Positions 7,438 to 17,628 of a stretch of 64,000 nucleotides of DNA are shown one piece after another; position 1 is the stretch's first letter, and every line of letters begins with the position of its first letter. Source of the DNA: Pseudoroseomonas aestuarii (GTDB lineage: Bacteria; Pseudomonadota; Alphaproteobacteria; Acetobacterales; Acetobacteraceae); NCBI RefSeq assembly GCF_042651065.1, contig NZ_JBHSCH010000005.1, positions 1-64,000 on the forward strand, read 5' to 3'. The position numbers and the translations under genes were made by a program. Under the pieces are notes generated by a model. That model did no database searches and had not been told where the DNA came from. It was given only the letters and a program-made list of their open reading frames with translations.

Positions 7438-8862
7438 ATGCCCGAGACGCACGCAGAGACCCGCACCGAGACGGACAGCCTCGGCACCATCGAGATCGAG
7501 GCTGCCCGCTACTGGGGCCCGCAGACCGAGCGGGCCCGCCGCCTGTTCCGGATCGGCACGGAGCGCTTCCCGCGCATCCTGATCCGCGCCGTGGGCCTGC
7601 AGAAGCAGGCCGCCGCCGAGGCCAACAAGGCGTTGGGCGAATTGCCGGCCGAGATCGCCGACCCCATCATCGCCGCCGCCGCCGAGATCGCCGCGGGCGA
7701 GCGCGATGCCGACTTCCCCCTTCCCGTCTGGCAGACCGGCTCCGGCACCCAGACCAACATGAACGCCAACGAGGTCATCTCGAACCGCGCCAACGAGATG
7801 CTGGGGCAGCCCCTCGGCACCCGCAAGCCGGTGCATCCCAATGACCACGTCAACCGCGGCCAGTCCTCCAACGACAGCTTCCCCACCATGATGCACATCG
7901 CCGCCACCGAGGCGGTGGAGCAGCGGCTGATCCCGGCGCTCGGCGTGCTGCGGGCGGCGCTGGAGAAGCGGGCGGCGGAATGGGGCGACATCGTCAAGGT
8001 CGGCCGCACCCACCTGATGGACGCGGTGCCGGTGACGCTGGGCCAGGAATTCGCCGCCTGGGCCGCGCAGGTGGCGCATGGCCAGGACCGGCTGCGCGGC
8101 GCCCTGCCCCGGCTGCGCCTGCTGCCGCAGGGCGGCACCGCCGTCGGTACCGGCCTCAACCGCCATCCTGACTTCGACACCGCCTTCTGCGAGCGGGTGC
8201 GCGCGCTCACCGGGCTCGACTTCCAGCCCAACCCCAACAAGTTCGAGGGGATGGGGGCGGAGGATTCCTTCGTCGAGCTGTCGGGGGTGCTGAACACCCT
8301 GGCCGTCTCGCTCACCAAGATCGGCAACGACATCCGCCTGCTGGGCAGCGGCCCGCGCTCCGGCTTCTCCGAGCTGTTCATCCCCGCCGACGGGCTGTCC
8401 TCCTCCATCATGCCGGGCAAGACCAACCCGACCCAGTCCGAGGCGCTGACCATGGTGGCGGCGCAGGTGATGGGCAACCACACCGCCATCACCGTGGCCG
8501 GCGCGCAGGGGCACCTGGAGCTGAACGTCTTCAAGCCCGTCATCATCAACGCCACGCTGCAATCCGTGACGCTGCTGGCCGACGCGGCCGAGAGCTTCGC
8601 CCACAACATGGTGGAGAAGCTGGAGCCGAACCGGCCGCGCATCGCCGAGAACCTGGCGAAGTCGCTGATGCTGGTGACGGTGCTGAACCCGCGCATCGGC
8701 TACGACAAGGCGGTGCAAATCGGCAAGAAGGCGCTGGCCGAGAATCTGACGCTGCGCGACGCCGCCGAGCGGCTCGGCTATGTGAAGCCCGAGGATTTCG
8801 ACGCCTGGGTGAAGCCGGAGGAGATGGTCAGCCCCGGCGCCACCCTGGCCGGGGCCGGGTGA
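7438..8862 (+). CDS. fumC: Class II fumarate hydratase
   Basis: Cofactor-free tetrameric fumarase (fumarate to malate) of the aspartase/fumarase superfamily. The ATG at 7438, with AGGAAGGG just upstream, gives 474 residues. Visible motifs: G-S-G-T-Q-T-N-M-N-A-N-E, N-R-G-Q-S-S-N-D-S-F-P, G-R-T-H-L-M-D-A-V-P-V-T-L-G-Q-E and the signature S-S-I-M-P-G-K-T-N-P-T-Q with its mobile catalytic loop. It is stable to oxygen and superoxide, unlike the class I enzyme encoded 1.7 kb upstream. The ribbon-helix-helix gene follows 10 bases after the stop. Confidence 0.97.
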   Translation: MPETHAETRTETDSLGTIEIEAARYWGPQTERARRLFRIGTERFPRILIRAVGLQKQAAAEANKALGELPAEIADPIIAAAAEIAAGERDADFPLPVWQTGSGTQTNMNANEVISNRANEMLGQPLGTRKPVHPNDHVNRGQSSNDSFPTMMHIAATEAVEQRLIPALGVLRAALEKRAAEWGDIVKVGRTHLMDAVPVTLGQEFAAWAAQVAHGQDRLRGALPRLRLLPQGGTAVGTGLNRHPDFDTAFCERVRALTGLDFQPNPNKFEGMGAEDSFVELSGVLNTLAVSLTKIGNDIRLLGSGPRSGFSELFIPADGLSSSIMPGKTNPTQSEALTMVAAQVMGNHTAITVAGAQGHLELNVFKPVIINATLQSVTLLADAAESFAHNMVEKLEPNRPRIAENLAKSLMLVTVLNPRIGYDKAVQIGKKALAENLTLRDAAERLGYVKPEDFDAWVKPEEMVSPGATLAGAG

Positions 8863-8872
8863 GCCACCGCCG

Positions 8873-9097
8873 ATGACCGGCGCCCACCTCCAGAAGCGCT
8901 CCTTCACCCTGGCCGGCCACCGCACCAGCGTGGCGCTGGAGCCGGCCTTCTGGACGGCGCTGGAGGCGATGGCGGCGGCGGAGGGGCTGGCCCTCTCCGC
9001 CCTGGTGCAGCGGCTGGACGCGGCGCGGGAAGACCCCGAGCTGCCGCTGGCCAGCGCGCTGCGGGTGGCGGCGCTGCTCGGCCGCGGCGCCGGCTAG
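8873..9097 (+). CDS. Ribbon-helix-helix domain protein
   Basis: A 74-residue protein resembling the RHH_4 group. The N-terminal strand K-R-S-F-T-L-A-G-H-R-T-S-V-A-L-E is followed by two helices (F-W-T-A-L-E-A-M-A-A-A-E-G-L-A-L and S-A-L-V-Q-R-L-D). Such proteins are usually small dimeric DNA binders, but no target is known. It sits 10 bases behind fumC, so it may be cotranscribed, and it is convergent with smpB. There is no toxin gene beside it, so an antitoxin role is not supported. Confidence 0.75.
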   Translation: MTGAHLQKRSFTLAGHRTSVALEPAFWTALEAMAAAEGLALSALVQRLDAAREDPELPLASALRVAALLGRGAG

Positions 9098-9117
9098 GGC
9101 CTGCCAGGAAGAGCCGT

Positions 9118-9603
9118 TCAGCCCTTGTCGCGCATCAGCCGGGCCTTGTCGCGCTGCCAGTCGCGCGCGGCGATGGCGTGGCGCTTGTCGGCCTTGTTCT
9201 TGCCCTCGCCGAGGCCGAGCACGACCTTGGCTATGCCGCGGTCGTTGAACAGGATCTCCAGCGGCACCAGCGTCACGCCCTCGCGCGCCACGGCGCCGGT
9301 CAGGCTCTCGATCTGCTTCTTCTTCAGCAGCAGCTTGCGCGGCCGGCGCGGCTCGAACTGCGAGACGAAGCTGCCCGCCTGCCATTCCGGGATGTAGCAG
9401 TTGAACAGCCACAGCTCGCCGTCGCGCTCGCCGGCCCAGGCCTCGGCGATGGCGGCGCGGCCGGCGCGCAGCGACTTCACCTCCGGCCCCATCAGCACCA
9501 GCCCGGCCTCGTAGGTGTCGCCGATCTTGTAGTCGAAGCGCGCCTTGCGGTTCTGCGCGGCGGTGCCGTGGGAGATCAGCGATTTCTTGCGGGGCTCGGC
9601 CAT
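9118..9603 (-). CDS. smpB: SsrA-binding protein SmpB
   Basis: Binds the tRNA-like domain of tmRNA and places it in the ribosomal A site during trans-translation. The 161-residue length is typical. Conserved features: N-R-K-A-R-F-D-Y, E-A-G-L-V-L-M-G-P-E-V-K-S-L-R, L-F-N-C-Y-I-P-E, R-P-R-K-L-L-L-K, and the basic C-terminal tail D-K-R-H-A-I-A-A-R-D-W-Q-R-D-K-A that reads the empty mRNA channel. It is downstream of dapA on the same strand. ssrA and sspB lie 6 kb away, giving a loose rescue-system cluster. Confidence 0.97.
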   Translation of the reverse strand: MAEPRKKSLISHGTAAQNRKARFDYKIGDTYEAGLVLMGPEVKSLRAGRAAIAEAWAGERDGELWLFNCYIPEWQAGSFVSQFEPRRPRKLLLKKKQIESLTGAVAREGVTLVPLEILFNDRGIAKVVLGLGEGKNKADKRHAIAARDWQRDKARLMRDKG

Positions 9604-9710
9604 CGTTCTCTCAGTCTCGTCCCCGCCGGGGGTGGGAGGGTGGCGGCGGGGAGGCGTTGGGCAGGAAGGAACGGCGCCCTCCCCGCCCCGGTTTCAGTGC
9701 GGCGGGCGCC

Positions 9711-10589
9711 TCAGTTGAGCAGGCCGGCCGTGACCATGGCGGCCTTCACGCGCGCCCGGGTGGCATCGGCCACCGGCGCCATGGGCAGTCGGCAGAAGGC
9801 GGAGGACTTGGCCAGCAGGCTGGCGGCGTACTTCACCGGGCCGGGCGAGGTCTCGCAGAACATCGCGTCGTGCAGCGGCGTCAGCCGGTCCTGGATGGCC
9901 ATGGCCTCGTCGATCCGCCCGGCCTCCCAGGCGGCGTGCATCTCGGCGCAGAGGCGCGGCGCCACATTGGCCGTCACGCTGATGCAGCCCACCCCGCCCG
10001 CGGCGCGGAAGGCGAGCGCCGTGTGGTCCTCGCCCGAGAGCTGGCAGAAATCGGTGCCGCAGGCGAGCCGGGTGTGCAGCGGGCGGGTCAGGTTCGCCGT
10101 CGCGTCCTTCACGCCGATGATGTTGGGGTGCTTCGCCAGCCGCGCCATGGTCTCGACCGACATGTCGATCACGCTGCGGGGCGGGATGTTGTAGATGATG
10201 ATCGGCAGGTCCACCGCGTCGGCGATGGCGGTGAAGTGCAGGTAGAGGCCTTCCTGCGTCGGCTTGTTGTAGTAGGGCGTCACCACCAGGGCGGCGTCGG
10301 CGCCGGCCGCCTTGGCGTGGCGGGTCAGCTCGATCGCCTCGGCCGTGCTGTTGCTGCCCGTGCCGGCGATCACCGGCACCCGCCCGCCCGCCGCCTCGAC
10401 GCACAGCGCCACCACGCGGTGGTGCTCCTCATGCGACAGGGTCGGGCTCTCTCCGGTGGTGCCCACGGGGATGAGGCCGCTGGTGCCTTCAGCCACCTGC
10501 CAGTTGACGAAATCCTGGAAGGCTTTCTCGTCCACGGCGCCGGCCTCGGTCATCGGCGTGATCAGCGCGACGAGGGATCCCTTGAACAT
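9711..10589 (-). CDS. dapA: 4-hydroxy-tetrahydrodipicolinate synthase
   Basis: Condenses pyruvate with aspartate semialdehyde, the first committed step to diaminopimelate and lysine. The ATG at 10589 (M-F-K-G-S-L-V-A-L-I-T-P), with a GGAAGGAAAG ribosome site, gives 292 residues, the family norm. Schiff-base lysine is in I-G-V-K-D-A-T-A-N-L, the catalytic tyrosine in I-I-Y-N-I-P-P-R-S, and the G-T-T-G-E-S-P-T-L motif is present. The frame extends upstream but without family similarity. smpB follows about 107 bases downstream and is probably in the same transcript. Confidence 0.97.
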   Translation of the reverse strand: MFKGSLVALITPMTEAGAVDEKAFQDFVNWQVAEGTSGLIPVGTTGESPTLSHEEHHRVVALCVEAAGGRVPVIAGTGSNSTAEAIELTRHAKAAGADAALVVTPYYNKPTQEGLYLHFTAIADAVDLPIIIYNIPPRSVIDMSVETMARLAKHPNIIGVKDATANLTRPLHTRLACGTDFCQLSGEDHTALAFRAAGGVGCISVTANVAPRLCAEMHAAWEAGRIDEAMAIQDRLTPLHDAMFCETSPGPVKYAASLLAKSSAFCRLPMAPVADATRARVKAAMVTAGLLN

Positions 10590-10754
10590 CGGACGAGACT
10601 TTCCTTCCCGGAGTGGCTGGCGGCGTGGCGCGGCGGAGCGCCCGCAGAGGCGGGAAGCTAGGCGCGGCGGCGGCGCCACACAAGCGGCACGCGCGCATGG
10701 TTGCCCTTCCGCCGCGCGGGACAAGGCGGGACCGATCGGCTAGGGTCCGGCCCC

Positions 10755-12818
10755 ATGTGCCCCGCGCCGCGCCGCCCTGGCTTCCGCCCCGCCCTCCGCC
10801 ACCGCCTGCTCGCCGCTCCGCTGCTGGCCCTGGCCTTCCTCGCGCCGCCTCTCGCCGCCACGGCGGAAGCGCAGCCCTGGGCGACGGAGAGCGCCCGCGC
10901 CACCGGCCGCGCCGCCATGGTGGCCGCGCAGGCCGGCCGCTGGAGCGAGGCCGAGAGCATTGCCAGCCAGGGCGCCGACCCGCTGGCGGCGAAGATCTTC
11001 ACCTGGCTGCGGCTGCAGGTGCGCGGCCTCGCCACGGCGCAGGAGGTGGCGGACTTCATCGCCGCCAACCCGGCCTGGCCGCTGCCGCAGACCCTGGCGC
11101 TGCGCGGCGAGGAAAGCCTGCCGGTGCTGGCCGACGACGCGCTGGTCCTGCGCCTCTTCGCCCGCACCCCGCCGCGCGGCCTGGTGGCGGTGCGGCAATA
11201 TGCCGAGGCGCTGCAGCGCCAGGGCGACGCCGCCGGCGCCCGCCGCGCGGTGCAGGAAGGCTGGCGCGACGCCCCCGCCGACCCGGGCGCGGAGGCCGGC
11301 TTCCTGGCCGCCCTCGGCAGCGTGCTGACGCCGGCCGACCACCGCGCCCGCTATGAGCGCCTGGCCTGGGCGCGGCAGGGCGCCGCCGCCGCGCGGCTGC
11401 TGCCGCCGCTGCCGCCCGAGGCGCGCCTCGCCGCCGAGCTGCGCCTCGCCATGGCCGCCGAGCAGCCGGGCGCCGAGGCCGGGGCGCTGGCCCGCGCGGG
11501 CGAGGATCTCGGCCTGTCGCTGGAACTGGCCCGCTATCTCCGCCGGCAGGAGCGCGACCGCGAGGCCGCCGCCGTGTGGCAGCGCGCCGAGCCCCTGCAG
11601 CGTGACCTCACGCCCGAGGCGGCGCGTGCCGTCTGGACGGAGCGGCAGGTGCTCTCGCGCAAGCTGCTGCGGCTGGGCGACGTGCCCAACGCCTACCGCA
11701 CCGCCGCCCAGCATGGCCAGAGCGCCGGCGAGGGGCTGCACGAGGCGGAGTTCCTGGCCGGCTTCATCGCGCTGCGGCGGCTGGAGGACCCGGCCCGCGC
11801 CGCCCGCCATTTCGCCGTGCTGGGGCGGGACAGCGACAGCGTCATCACCAATGCCCGGGCGCATTACTGGCGTGGCCGCGCCGCCGCCGCGCAGGGGCAG
11901 GCCGAGGCGGCGCGCGGCCACTACGCCGCCGCCGCCGCCCTGCCCACCGCCTTCTACGGCCAGCTCGGCGCGCTGGCGCTGGGCGAGGCCGCGCCGCAGC
12001 TGGCCGCGCGCATCGCCTCCACCCGCCCGCCGCAGCCCGCCCCCGGCGCCGCCGAGGCCTTCCTGGAGAAGGAGCTGGTGCAGGCCGTGCTGACCCTCGC
12101 CGACCTCGGCGACACCGCCCGCGCCCGCCTGTTTCTGCTGCGGCTGGAGGAGACGGCGCCGGACGCCGCCGAGCAGGTGCTGACGGCGCGGCTGGCCAAC
12201 AGCATCGGCCGGCAGGACCATGCCGTGTGGGTGGCGCGCCGCGCCGGGGCCGACGGGGTGATGCTGCTGCCCGAGGGCTGGCCCACCCCCTACGCCCTGC
12301 CCGCCACCGCTTCGCCGAATGGCGCCGGGGTGGAGCCTGCCTTCGTCTATGCGGTGACGCGGCAGGAGAGCAATTTCGACCCCACCGCCCTCTCCCCGGC
12401 GAATGCGCGGGGGCTGATGCAGCTGCTGCCCGGCACCGCCACCCTGGTGGCGCGGCAGCTCGGCGTGCCGCACCAGCCCGGCTGGCTCACCAGCCAGCCG
12501 GAGCACAATCTGCGGCTCGGCGCGCAGTACCTGGCCGACCAGCTCGCCCGCTTCGGCAACCTCGCCATGGCGGCGGCGGCCTACAATGCCGGGCCGCGCC
12601 GGGTGGATGAGTGGCTCGTCACCTATGGCGACCCGCGCCCGCCCGCCGCGGCGGGCGGCCAGGACATGATCGACTGGATGGAGCAGATCCCCTTCTCCGA
12701 GACCCGCAACTACGCCCAGCGCGTGGTGGAGAATGCCGTCATCTACCGCGCCCTGGCCGGCGAGGGCGCGCTCGACCACCCGCTGAAGCCCTGGCTGCCG
12801 GTGGGCGTCGCGCGCTGA
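10755..12818 (+). CDS. slt: Soluble lytic murein transglycosylase (Slt70-like)
   Basis: Periplasmic muramidase-like enzyme that cleaves peptidoglycan to 1,6-anhydro-muropeptides. The ATG at 10755 gives 687 residues with a signal peptide (R-H-R-L-L-A-A-P-L-L-A-L-A-F-L-A-P-P). A long alpha-helical, TPR-like superhelix occupies about residues 30-515. A C-terminal SLT domain includes the catalytic Glu in V-T-R-Q-E-S-N-F-D-P and the motifs A-R-G-L-M-Q-L-L-P-G-T-A and A-A-Y-N-A-G-P-R-R-V. It is divergent from dapA. Its stop overlaps the pgpA start (TGATG), indicating translational coupling. Confidence 0.94.
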   Translation: MCPAPRRPGFRPALRHRLLAAPLLALAFLAPPLAATAEAQPWATESARATGRAAMVAAQAGRWSEAESIASQGADPLAAKIFTWLRLQVRGLATAQEVADFIAANPAWPLPQTLALRGEESLPVLADDALVLRLFARTPPRGLVAVRQYAEALQRQGDAAGARRAVQEGWRDAPADPGAEAGFLAALGSVLTPADHRARYERLAWARQGAAAARLLPPLPPEARLAAELRLAMAAEQPGAEAGALARAGEDLGLSLELARYLRRQERDREAAAVWQRAEPLQRDLTPEAARAVWTERQVLSRKLLRLGDVPNAYRTAAQHGQSAGEGLHEAEFLAGFIALRRLEDPARAARHFAVLGRDSDSVITNARAHYWRGRAAAAQGQAEAARGHYAAAAALPTAFYGQLGALALGEAAPQLAARIASTRPPQPAPGAAEAFLEKELVQAVLTLADLGDTARARLFLLRLEETAPDAAEQVLTARLANSIGRQDHAVWVARRAGADGVMLLPEGWPTPYALPATASPNGAGVEPAFVYAVTRQESNFDPTALSPANARGLMQLLPGTATLVARQLGVPHQPGWLTSQPEHNLRLGAQYLADQLARFGNLAMAAAAYNAGPRRVDEWLVTYGDPRPPAAAGGQDMIDWMEQIPFSETRNYAQRVVENAVIYRALAGEGALDHPLKPWLPVGVAR

Positions 12819-13339
12819 TGTCCGAGCCGATGGCGCCCGCCCCCCTTCCCGTTCCCACCCCCGCCCTGGCGGCGGGCGGGCTGCTGCCGCGTCTGGTGGC
12901 CAGCATGGGCGGCGTGGGCTTCCTGCGCCCGGCGCCGGGCAGCTGGGGCTCCGCCCTGGTACTGCCGGCGGCGCTGCTGGGGCCGGAGGGCTGCCTGGCG
13001 CTGGCCGCCCTGCTGGCCCTGCTCGGCTGGTGGGCGGTGGAGCGGCTGCCCGAGGCCCGCGCCGATCCCGGCTGGGTGGTGGTGGATGAGGGGGCGGGCC
13101 AGTGCCTCGCCCTCGCCGCGCTGCCGCTCGGCGCCGGCGCGCCGGGGCTGATCCTGGCCTTCCTGCTGTTCCGCCTGTTCGACATCGCCAAGCCCGGCCC
13201 GGTGGGCTGGGCGGACCGCCGCAAGGGCAGCATGGGCGTGATGCTGGACGACATCATCGCCGGTGCCCTGGCCGCCGCCGTGATCCTGGCGCTGCGTGCC
13301 GCCGCCGCCGCGCTCGGCCTGCCCGAGGGAGGGTTCTGA
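12818..13339 (+). CDS. pgpA: Phosphatidylglycerophosphatase A
   Basis: Inner-membrane phosphatase converting phosphatidylglycerol phosphate to phosphatidylglycerol. The 173 residues carry the PgpA motifs: P-G-S-W-G-S-A, the acidic V-V-V-D-E-G-A-G-Q, and F-R-L-F-D-I-A-K-P-G-P-V-G-W-A-D-R with M-L-D-D-I-I-A-G. There are three to four hydrophobic helices. The ATG overlaps the slt stop by one base. cinA follows 2 bases after the stop, so slt-pgpA-cinA is one operon. Confidence 0.93.
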   Translation: MSEPMAPAPLPVPTPALAAGGLLPRLVASMGGVGFLRPAPGSWGSALVLPAALLGPEGCLALAALLALLGWWAVERLPEARADPGWVVVDEGAGQCLALAALPLGAGAPGLILAFLLFRLFDIAKPGPVGWADRRKGSMGVMLDDIIAGALAAAVILALRAAAAALGLPEGGF

Positions 13340-13341
13340 CG

Positions 13342-13860
13342 ATGCTGGACGCCACCACCCGCGCCGCCGCCGCCGCCCTGCTGGCGGAGTTGCAGGCGCT
13401 CGGCCTGACGCTCGCCACCGCCGAGAGCTGCACCGGCGGGCTGGTCTCGGCCGTGCTGACGGCGGTGCCCGGCTCCTCCGCCACGCTGCTGGCGGGCTAC
13501 GTCACCTATTCCAACGCCGCCAAGGCGCGGATGCTGGGCGTGCCGGAGCCGATGCTGGCCACGCATGGCGCCGTGTCGGAGCCGGTGGCGCGCGCCATGG
13601 CGGAGGGCGCGCTGCGCGATTCCGGCGCCGACCTCGCCGTCTCGCTCACCGGCATCGCCGGGCCGGGCGGCGCCACGCCGGGCAAGCCGGTGGGGCTGGT
13701 GCACATCGCGGCGAGCCGGCGCGGGGGGGAGACCCTGCACCGGCGCTGCGTCTTCCCCGGCGACCGGGATGCGGTGCGGGCGGCGAGCGTCGCCACCGCC
13801 CTCGGCCTGGTGGGCGAGCTGGCCCGGGGGAGCGCCGCCCCCGGGGGCGCGCCGGTCTAG
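13342..13860 (+). CDS. pncC: CinA C-terminal domain protein (nicotinamide-nucleotide amidohydrolase)
   Basis: A stand-alone 172-residue CinA C-terminal domain, which hydrolyses NMN to NaMN in pyridine nucleotide recycling. Motifs: T-A-E-S-C-T-G-G-L-V-S-A, G-Y-V-T-Y-S-N-A-A-K, G-A-V-S-E-P-V-A and S-L-T-G-I-A-G-P-G-G. The N-terminal COG1058 domain of full-length CinA is absent. The ATG at 13342 is right behind pgpA. Confidence 0.93.
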   Translation: MLDATTRAAAAALLAELQALGLTLATAESCTGGLVSAVLTAVPGSSATLLAGYVTYSNAAKARMLGVPEPMLATHGAVSEPVARAMAEGALRDSGADLAVSLTGIAGPGGATPGKPVGLVHIAASRRGGETLHRRCVFPGDRDAVRAASVATALGLVGELARGSAAPGGAPV

Positions 13861-14003
13861 GCACGGCCGCGCCGCCTGTTCCGCTCGCGGTAAAAGGATT
13901 TCACCGCGCCGCCCTGCGCCCTTATGACACGGCAGCCGAAGCGGAGCGGCACCCTGGAACGCCCCCTCCCCCCGCGCATCCCGCAATCTGGCCGGGTGAC
14001 TTC

Positions 14004-15206
14004 ATGAATTCGACCGAAGAACTGACCATACGCCTGCGGCAGCAGGCGCTGATCGCGGAGCTCGGCCTTGCCGCGCTGCGGCGCGAGGGGCTGCAGCCCC
14101 TGCTGGAGACGGCGGCGCGGCTGGCCGCCGAAGGCATGGGGGGCAGCTTCAGCAAGGTGCTGGAATACCAACCCGAGGATCAATGCTTCCTGCTGCGGGC
14201 CGGCATGGGCTGGCGCGAGGGCAATGTGGGCACGGCGCGCATCGGCAGCGACATGGAAAGCCCGGCCGGCTTCGCCTTCCGCAGCGGCCGCCCCGTCATC
14301 TCCAACCACCTCGCCGGCGAGAGCCGCTTCCGCACGCCGGCGCTGATGGCCGAGCACGGGATCCGCCGCGCCGTCAACGTGGTCATCCGCGGCGAGGCCG
14401 AGCCCTTCGGCGTGCTGGAGGTGGACAGCCGCGACGATGGCGACTTCACCCCGCGCGACGTGAACTTCCTCCAGGCCCTGGCCAACACGCTGGGCCTGGC
14501 GCTGGACCGCGAGCTGCGGGAGCGCGAGATGCAGCGTCTGGCCGAGCTGGCCGCCGCCCGCGCCCGCGAGGCGGAGGAGGCGGTGGCCGCGCGCGACGCC
14601 CTGCTGCGCGAGAAGGACCTGCTGATGCGGGAGGTGGACCACCGGGTGAAGAACAGCCTGACCGTCACCCGCTCCCTCCTCTCCCTGCAGGCCCGCCTCT
14701 CGACCGGCGGTGCGCGGGAGGCGCTGGAGGAGGCGGCGCAGCGCGTCTCCACCATCGCCCTGGTGCATGACCGGCTCTACCGGTCCGACCGCATCGGCTC
14801 TGTGGAGCTGGGCGACTATCTCGGCGGGCTGTGCAGCGACCTGGAGCGCTCGGCCGGGCTGCGCGACTCCGGCCGCTCCATACGGGTGCTGGCCGATGCG
14901 CATGAATGCCCGGCCGATGAGGCCATCACCATCGGCCTCATCGTCACCGAGGTGGTGACCAATGCCGCCAAGTATGGCGCCGGTGCCGTCTCCATCCGCT
15001 GCCTGCGCGACGACGCCACCGGCGGGCTGCGCCTGGAGGTGACGGACGAGGGCGGCGGCATGCCGCCCGGTTTCAACCCGGCGGAGAGCGACGGACTCGG
15101 CATGCGGCTGATCCTGGCGCTGAGCCAGAAGCTCGGCGGCGAGCCATGCTGGGAGGGCCCGACCTTCCGCCTCGATATCCCCGACCCGGCCTCGCTGCGG
15201 GAATGA
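14004..15206 (+). CDS. GAF-domain sensor histidine kinase (HisKA_2/HWE-like)
   Basis: A 400-residue cytoplasmic kinase without a membrane segment. The N-terminal GAF domain (about residues 25-170; S-G-R-P-V-I-S-N-H-L, F-G-V-L-E-V-D-S-R) is followed by an Arg/Ala-rich coiled coil (about 170-205). The dimerisation box has the phosphoacceptor His in R-E-V-D-H-R-V-K-N-S-L, typical of the HisKA_2/HWE group. The ATPase domain follows (V-T-E-V-V-T-N-A-A-K-Y-G, D-E-G-G-G-M-P, G-L-G-M-R-L). Alphaproteobacterial members can feed the PhyR general stress response, but no phyR or regulator gene is nearby, so partner and signal are unknown. It stands alone between cinA and secG. Confidence 0.88.
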   Translation: MNSTEELTIRLRQQALIAELGLAALRREGLQPLLETAARLAAEGMGGSFSKVLEYQPEDQCFLLRAGMGWREGNVGTARIGSDMESPAGFAFRSGRPVISNHLAGESRFRTPALMAEHGIRRAVNVVIRGEAEPFGVLEVDSRDDGDFTPRDVNFLQALANTLGLALDRELREREMQRLAELAAARAREAEEAVAARDALLREKDLLMREVDHRVKNSLTVTRSLLSLQARLSTGGAREALEEAAQRVSTIALVHDRLYRSDRIGSVELGDYLGGLCSDLERSAGLRDSGRSIRVLADAHECPADEAITIGLIVTEVVTNAAKYGAGAVSIRCLRDDATGGLRLEVTDEGGGMPPGFNPAESDGLGMRLILALSQKLGGEPCWEGPTFRLDIPDPASLRE

Positions 15207-15321
15207 CCCTGCCGCGGCGTCCCCGCAGCCGGGGGGCGCGGCATCTTTCACCGCCAAAGCGGGGCGGCGGGCCACCTTGCCGCTGGCGCCGCCCGCGGAA
15301 CGCGGCTAAGAGCGCACCGCC

Positions 15322-15687
15322 ATGATGACCGTCCTGCTCGTCCTGCATCTGTTCGTGACCCTCGCGCTGATCGGCGTCGTCCTGCTGCAGCGCAGCGAGG
15401 GCGGCGGGCTCGGCATCGGCTCCTCGCAGGGCATGGGGTCGTTCATGAGCGGCCGCGGCACCGCCAACCTGCTGACCCGCACCACCGGCGTGCTGGCCAC
15501 CCTGTTCATGGTGCTGGCGCTGGCCATGGCGCTGCTCGGCCGTGGCGAGGCCCGGCGCGGCGCCATCCTGGACGCGCCGCCGCCGCCCGTCGCCACCGGC
15601 GAGCAGCCGCTCCAGCCCAACGCGGCGCAGCCCGCCCCGGCCCAGCCGCCGGCGGCGCCGCCCCCGGCCTCCGTGCCGACCAACTGA
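15322..15687 (+). CDS. secG: Protein-export membrane protein SecG
   Basis: Small SecYEG subunit. Two membrane helices (about residues 1-20 and 52-72) flank the conserved loop L-L-Q-R-S-E-G-G-G-L-G. A Pro/Ala-rich tail of about 45 residues extends beyond the usual SecG length, as is common in alphaproteobacteria. The start may be either of two adjacent ATGs (15322 or 15325). A strong hairpin follows, and pyrG lies downstream. Confidence 0.92.
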   Translation: MMTVLLVLHLFVTLALIGVVLLQRSEGGGLGIGSSQGMGSFMSGRGTANLLTRTTGVLATLFMVLALAMALLGRGEARRGAILDAPPPPVATGEQPLQPNAAQPAPAQPPAAPPPASVPTN

Positions 15688-15698
15688 TCCGCCGAATC

Positions 15699-15725
15699 GG
15701 GCGCCGGGGGACCCCCCCGGCGCCC
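15699..15725 (+). terminator. Terminator-like hairpin after secG
   Basis: Perfect 12-bp G/C stem (15699-15710 with 15714-15725) and a 3-base loop, 11 bases after the secG stop. A short T-run (CTTTTA) appears about 8 bases after the stem. Confidence 0.6.
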
Positions 15726-15863
15726 GAACCGCTTTTATGGGAGCCCTGCCCTGGCGGCGGCGCCCGAACCGGGGGTCCGGCCGGACCCTTGCATTGTGGA
15801 AACATCAGCCTTGCCGTGCCGCCGGGTTCCCGGCGGCCGCGCGGCGCGTTAGAAAGGTCGCCC

Positions 15864-17492
<1,629 letters not shown>

Positions 17493-17559
17493 GCCCGCCC
17501 CGCCGCGGCGGCCTTCCTCCGGCCCTTTAACGGTAATGAAATAACAAGAGCCGAGACTG

Positions 17560-17584
17560 GCGCCATCCCTCCCGGGGATGGCGC
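17560..17584 (+). other. Hairpin covering the first possible start of the GGDEF gene
   Basis: Perfect 10-bp stem (17560-17569 with 17575-17584) and a 5-base loop. The ATG at 17578 sits inside the right arm. It could be the pyrG terminator, though no T-run follows, or it could mask that start codon. Confidence 0.45.
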
Positions 17585-17628
17585 TGGTGCCGTCTGGAGC
17601 GGAGGAGCGGGCGAAGGCACGGGCAGGA

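Noticed and set aside
8873..9603. Ribbon-helix-helix gene plus a neighbour as a toxin-antitoxin pair
   Set aside because: The adjacent gene is smpB, convergent and housekeeping; there is no toxin-like ORF.
10740..12779. A 679-codon antisense frame over the lytic transglycosylase gene
   Set aside because: Same codon-bias shadow; no recognisable domain, and the plus-strand protein has a full SLT domain.
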